From an uncultured Erysipelotrichaceae bacterium (lineage in GTDB: Bacteria > Bacillota_I > Bacilli_A > Erysipelotrichales > Erysipelotrichaceae): DNA of 18,020 nucleotides. The notes under the pieces were generated by a model. The model saw only the letters and a list, made by a program, of their open reading frames with translations. It did no database searches and was not told where the DNA came from. Position numbers and translations under genes: made by a program. The stretch lies in contig CAMOOA010000012.1 of the NCBI GenBank assembly GCA_946621045.1, positions 1 through 18,020 of the forward strand, in the 5' to 3' direction. Positions 15,634 through 18,020 of the stretch are shown piece by piece. Position 1 is the stretch's first letter; every line of letters starts with the position of its first letter.

Positions 15634-16554
15634 ATGAAGCGAATAATTTCGGTAATACTTGCGGGAATGCTCTGTGCATGCGGCGGATCTTCTGCAGCAC
15701 AGGAAGAACCCGGACCGTCCGGGACTGAAGAAACAGGAACTGCTGCGCCGGCAAACAGCGAAATGTCTGCGGAGGCAGAACCGATGCCGGAACCGGAAGT
15801 GCGGAAAGATATCATTGCATTTCTGGAAGGTGCGTGGAATATCCGGACCAATGATTCGGAAACAGACTCTGATGCTGTTCTGGAGTTTGATCCGGCAGGG
15901 AAAACCGTTTATGCATTTGCCGGAGATGACAGGTATATCAGGGCGGGTACTGAACTGTTCAGCAGTGATGATTCGGCCGGTATCGCGGATGATGCGATTC
16001 GTCTTTCGGCATATGAAGCGGCTGATGATCTGATTGCGCAGTACGGAGACAATATGATGATTTATTCTTCGGACATGCAGTATCTCGCAGGTATCTATGA
16101 TGAGGAAGATTATCTGTTTCTTCGGGAACTTGGCAACGGTCTTTCCGTTCTGGATTCATCTGTGCTGAAAGAAGAGAATATGACAGGGGATTACGGGTGG
16201 GTCTTTACCCGGGATACCCGAACACCTCTTCCGGATGATGAAGAAGACAGAATGTGTGACGGTGACTATTATGCCTTCTGCTGGAAAAGGGACGGAGAAG
16301 CAATGCTTCTGCAGAAGGTGGATGCGGTGAAACAGACCGTCGACTGGTACGGCGAGGAGATCGATACCTTGCGGATCCGGCCGGTGTTCGATGACAGTTC
16401 CATGCGGATCCATCTGTATAACAGTGATGTAATGCCGAAGACATTTGCGCCCGGCCTGTACCGGGTGACGGTGGATGCGTCCGGCACAGTAACGGATCTG
16501 GAATCATTTGCATACATTGGCTACGGAGCTTACCGAATCATTCAGGATTCCTGA
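15634..16554 (+). CDS. Secreted lipoprotein of unknown function
   Basis: The 306-residue protein starts with a short basic end, a hydrophobic stretch and a lipobox LCAC with C16 as lipidation site (KRIISVILAGMLCACGG). It is therefore predicted to be anchored on the outer face of the membrane. A low-complexity acidic linker rich in E, P, A and S (~17-55) separates the anchor from the folded part. The rest is strongly acidic with repeated D/E/W/Y strands (GAWNIRTNDSETDSD, YGWVFTRD), probably beta-rich. I do not recognise the family. AGGAGG (15618-15623) lies 10 bases before ATG 15634; an out-of-frame ATG at 15629 makes a two-codon frame ending inside the real start. TATAAA at 15608 is too close to the ribosome site to be a convincing promoter, and a TGCCGG/CCGGCA hairpin sits at 15585-15601. 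A role in the neighbouring c-di-GMP system is only inferred from position. Confidence 0.8.
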   Translation: MKRIISVILAGMLCACGGSSAAQEEPGPSGTEETGTAAPANSEMSAEAEPMPEPEVRKDIIAFLEGAWNIRTNDSETDSDAVLEFDPAGKTVYAFAGDDRYIRAGTELFSSDDSAGIADDAIRLSAYEAADDLIAQYGDNMMIYSSDMQYLAGIYDEEDYLFLRELGNGLSVLDSSVLKEENMTGDYGWVFTRDTRTPLPDDEEDRMCDGDYYAFCWKRDGEAMLLQKVDAVKQTVDWYGEEIDTLRIRPVFDDSSMRIHLYNSDVMPKTFAPGLYRVTVDASGTVTDLESFAYIGYGAYRIIQDS

Positions 16555-16574
16555 AAAAATGCCGGCAACAGAAA

Positions 16575-16604
16575 AGGTGCGGAGATCAATCTTCGCACCT
16601 ATTT
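16575..16604. terminator. Bidirectional terminator between convergent genes
   Basis: An 11-bp stem (one G-T pair) AGGTGCGGAGA/TCTTCGCACCT (16575-16585 and 16590-16600) with loop TCAA is followed by ATTT on the + strand and by TTTTC on the - strand. It serves both the lipoprotein gene and the diguanylate cyclase gene. Confidence 0.75.
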
Positions 16605-16629
16605 GGTATTTCCGGGAAACAGTATGTAT

Positions 16630-17934
16630 TTACGGATGATTCGGGGGAAGCGGGGTTCCGGTCTCGAGGGATGAACCGGTGGAAATCATGAATCCTGCCA
16701 GCATCCGGCCAAGTGAAAACATGATCACGATTTCATCATCCTGCCAGATTCTGAGATTATGCGGCTCTGCGAAAATCAGGTATCCGTAAAAGAATCTGCC
16801 GGTCCTTACTTTGACCGCAAGAACGGTCTCAAAGGAATGCTTTTTCAGCGTCCTGAAGAACACGGGACTGAGTTTGCTGATGGTATCGATCTGATTGGTG
16901 GTGAAAACGTCATCTGTCATCAGCGCATCGATATCTTCCGCGCTTCCGGTCATTTCACCGGTGCGGATACTCCGCATCACACCGTCGCGGCCGGCATAAT
17001 ACATGTCGCTGATATGAAGATCATCTCCTACCGCTGAAAAGATGCGCCGCATTTTTTCGTGTACATCAAATGCGCTGTCAAACTGGTCCGCGATCTCACG
17101 GATGAGCTGATACTGCGTCCGGTGCTTCAGTTCACGGATCACAATATCCTTATGCTTGGCAGCCACATATATGATGTAGCAGTTCCTGCCCTTGCTTTTT
17201 CCGCGGTACAGTGTTTTATCTATGGCTTCAAACATCTCGTCATAATCGGACGCATCATGCGGAAAGGTCGCAAGGCCGGCTGTTCCGGTCACAAAAAGCT
17301 CAAATTCTCCCGCATGGTATGTCTTGCGGAAGACCCTGGCGTTGCTGAACATATCGAGGCAGAACTGCTTTTTCGCAAAATAGGAAGTGGCCTCAAGGTT
17401 AATGAACAGGAATTCATCGCCGCCGAATCTGCCCGCAACACCGCGTTCGTCAAGCAGACTGATCAGCGAGGATGCGACGCCCTGCAGAACAGCGTCCCCG
17501 GCCGCGTGCCCGTAGGTATCGTTGATGTATTTGAAATTATCAAGATCGATCATGCCGAACGTAAAAGGCCGGCCCTGTCGGATCAGATCCTGAACATACT
17601 CAATAATATAAGCACGTGTAACAAGCCCGGTGAGCGGATCCAGGACATCTGAAATCCTGCGGCCGTCGAGCAGTTTTTTAAAGAACGGATATTGTTCCAG
17701 CTGGCTGCGTGTATACATAGGCTTCCCTAATCTGTATTCTATCAGTTTTCGTGCATGTGTGTACAGAGCATGGTTTTCCGGCAGAACACAGGCAGAAAAA
17801 GATGTATGGGTACGGATAACTTCGGTGAGGGCATGCAGTACTGTCTGCCCGAACCGTGAAAAGGCGTAATGCGGGAAATATAATCCCGAGTTTGACAGTT
17901 GAATAAAAGAAGAATGACCGGAAGCTCCTTCCAT
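16630..17934 (-). CDS. GGDEF diguanylate cyclase with GAF-like C-terminal domain
   Basis: The 434-residue protein has a ~95-residue N-terminal segment of unknown fold (no clear membrane helix) and a GGDEF domain at ~96-260. That domain has DPLTGL (99-104), metal D130, substrate contacts N138 and D147, and an intact RFGGDEF (169-175). It is predicted to make c-di-GMP from two GTP. The inhibitory RxxD site five residues before the signature is absent, so product inhibition by that route is not expected. Residues ~265-420 look like a GAF-type sensor (helix, then ISDMYYAGRDGV..., and FFYGYLIFAEPHNLRIWQDDEI). Placing the sensor after GGDEF is the less common order. ATG 17934 is the only start in the frame, whose upstream limit is a stop codon. 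It lacks a good ribosome site and directly abuts a 14-bp palindrome. Convergent with the lipoprotein gene. Confidence 0.88.
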   Translation of the reverse strand: MEGASGHSSFIQLSNSGLYFPHYAFSRFGQTVLHALTEVIRTHTSFSACVLPENHALYTHARKLIEYRLGKPMYTRSQLEQYPFFKKLLDGRRISDVLDPLTGLVTRAYIIEYVQDLIRQGRPFTFGMIDLDNFKYINDTYGHAAGDAVLQGVASSLISLLDERGVAGRFGGDEFLFINLEATSYFAKKQFCLDMFSNARVFRKTYHAGEFELFVTGTAGLATFPHDASDYDEMFEAIDKTLYRGKSKGRNCYIIYVAAKHKDIVIRELKHRTQYQLIREIADQFDSAFDVHEKMRRIFSAVGDDLHISDMYYAGRDGVMRSIRTGEMTGSAEDIDALMTDDVFTTNQIDTISKLSPVFFRTLKKHSFETVLAVKVRTGRFFYGYLIFAEPHNLRIWQDDEIVIMFSLGRMLAGFMISTGSSLETGTPLPPNHP

Positions 17935-17948
17935 AATGCGTACGCATT
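17935..17948. promoter_or_regulatory. 14-bp perfect palindrome at the cyclase start codon (possible operator)
   Basis: AATGCGTACGCATT is a perfect 14-bp palindrome whose edge touches the cyclase start codon. A TTGACA (- strand, 17975-17970) lies upstream, but no acceptable -10 follows at 16-19 bases. A repressor site, or an RNA hairpin covering the start codon, are both possible. Confidence 0.4.
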
Positions 17949-18020
17949 TGGGAGGAGAGGTTCACTGGGTGTCAAACTCCCGCGCATGATATACCCTGTG
18001 AATTCCCCGGAATTAAGCGG

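Noticed and set aside
15360..15851. Second overlapping - strand frame and a + strand frame (15390-15728) in the same region
   Set aside because: Both give serine/proline- or arginine-rich sequences without motifs, and both overlap the lipoprotein's 5' end or the better zinc-ribbon-like frame.
17952..17975. Promoter for the cyclase using TTGACA on the - strand at 17975-17970
   Set aside because: No hexamer resembling TATAAT lies 16-19 bases downstream; the best are CCCAAA and CCAAAT.
1..18020. CRISPR arrays, tRNA or rRNA genes, insertion sequences, attachment sites
   Set aside because: No regularly spaced repeats, no cloverleaf or rRNA core sequences, and no transposase or integrase motifs were seen on either strand.

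Overview
The window looks like chromosomal DNA from a low-to-mid GC Bacillota gut-type anaerobe (Clostridia or Erysipelotrichia). The reasons are strong AGGAGG-type ribosome sites, hairpin-plus-T terminators, a Gram-positive lipobox, an M16C peptidase and COG2509 flavoprotein typical of that phylum, and multi-domain c-di-GMP proteins. The lineage is inferred; no rRNA or tRNA gene is present to fix it.

Left part (1-3600, all + strand). A 5'-truncated membrane protein, a class I SAM methyltransferase and an alpha/beta hydrolase are joined by short stop/start overlaps and form an operon tail. A coupled pair follows: an XRE-HTH/ImmA-type zinc peptidase and a PIN-domain nuclease. The pair is noticeably AT-richer than its surroundings and resembles a mobile regulator-toxin module. 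A hairpin terminator closes it.

Middle (3623-8240). Two divergent housekeeping-type genes share an intergenic region with two similar extended -10 boxes. They are a COG2509 FAD-dependent dehydrogenase (- strand) and a cytoplasmic M16C zinc metallopeptidase of the presequence-protease type (+ strand). A strong terminator follows the peptidase.

Right part (8381-17934): a cyclic-di-GMP region. The centrepiece is a 1439-residue protein that fuses a complete APC-superfamily amino-acid-permease-like module to GGDEF, receiver, degenerate GGDEF, EAL and PAS-like domains. Next, behind its own good promoter, is a PAS / degenerate GGDEF / EAL / PAS-like protein predicted to be a c-di-GMP phosphodiesterase. 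Then come a possible small zinc-ribbon gene with a disrupted 5' end on the - strand, a lipoprotein of unknown function, and a convergent GGDEF diguanylate cyclase with a GAF-like C-terminus. Together these give one predicted dedicated synthase, one predicted dedicated phosphodiesterase and one membrane protein carrying both activities plus a transporter and a phospho-acceptor. My reading is that this is a locus converting solute availability into c-di-GMP output. The permease-linked protein is the most unusual item in the window.
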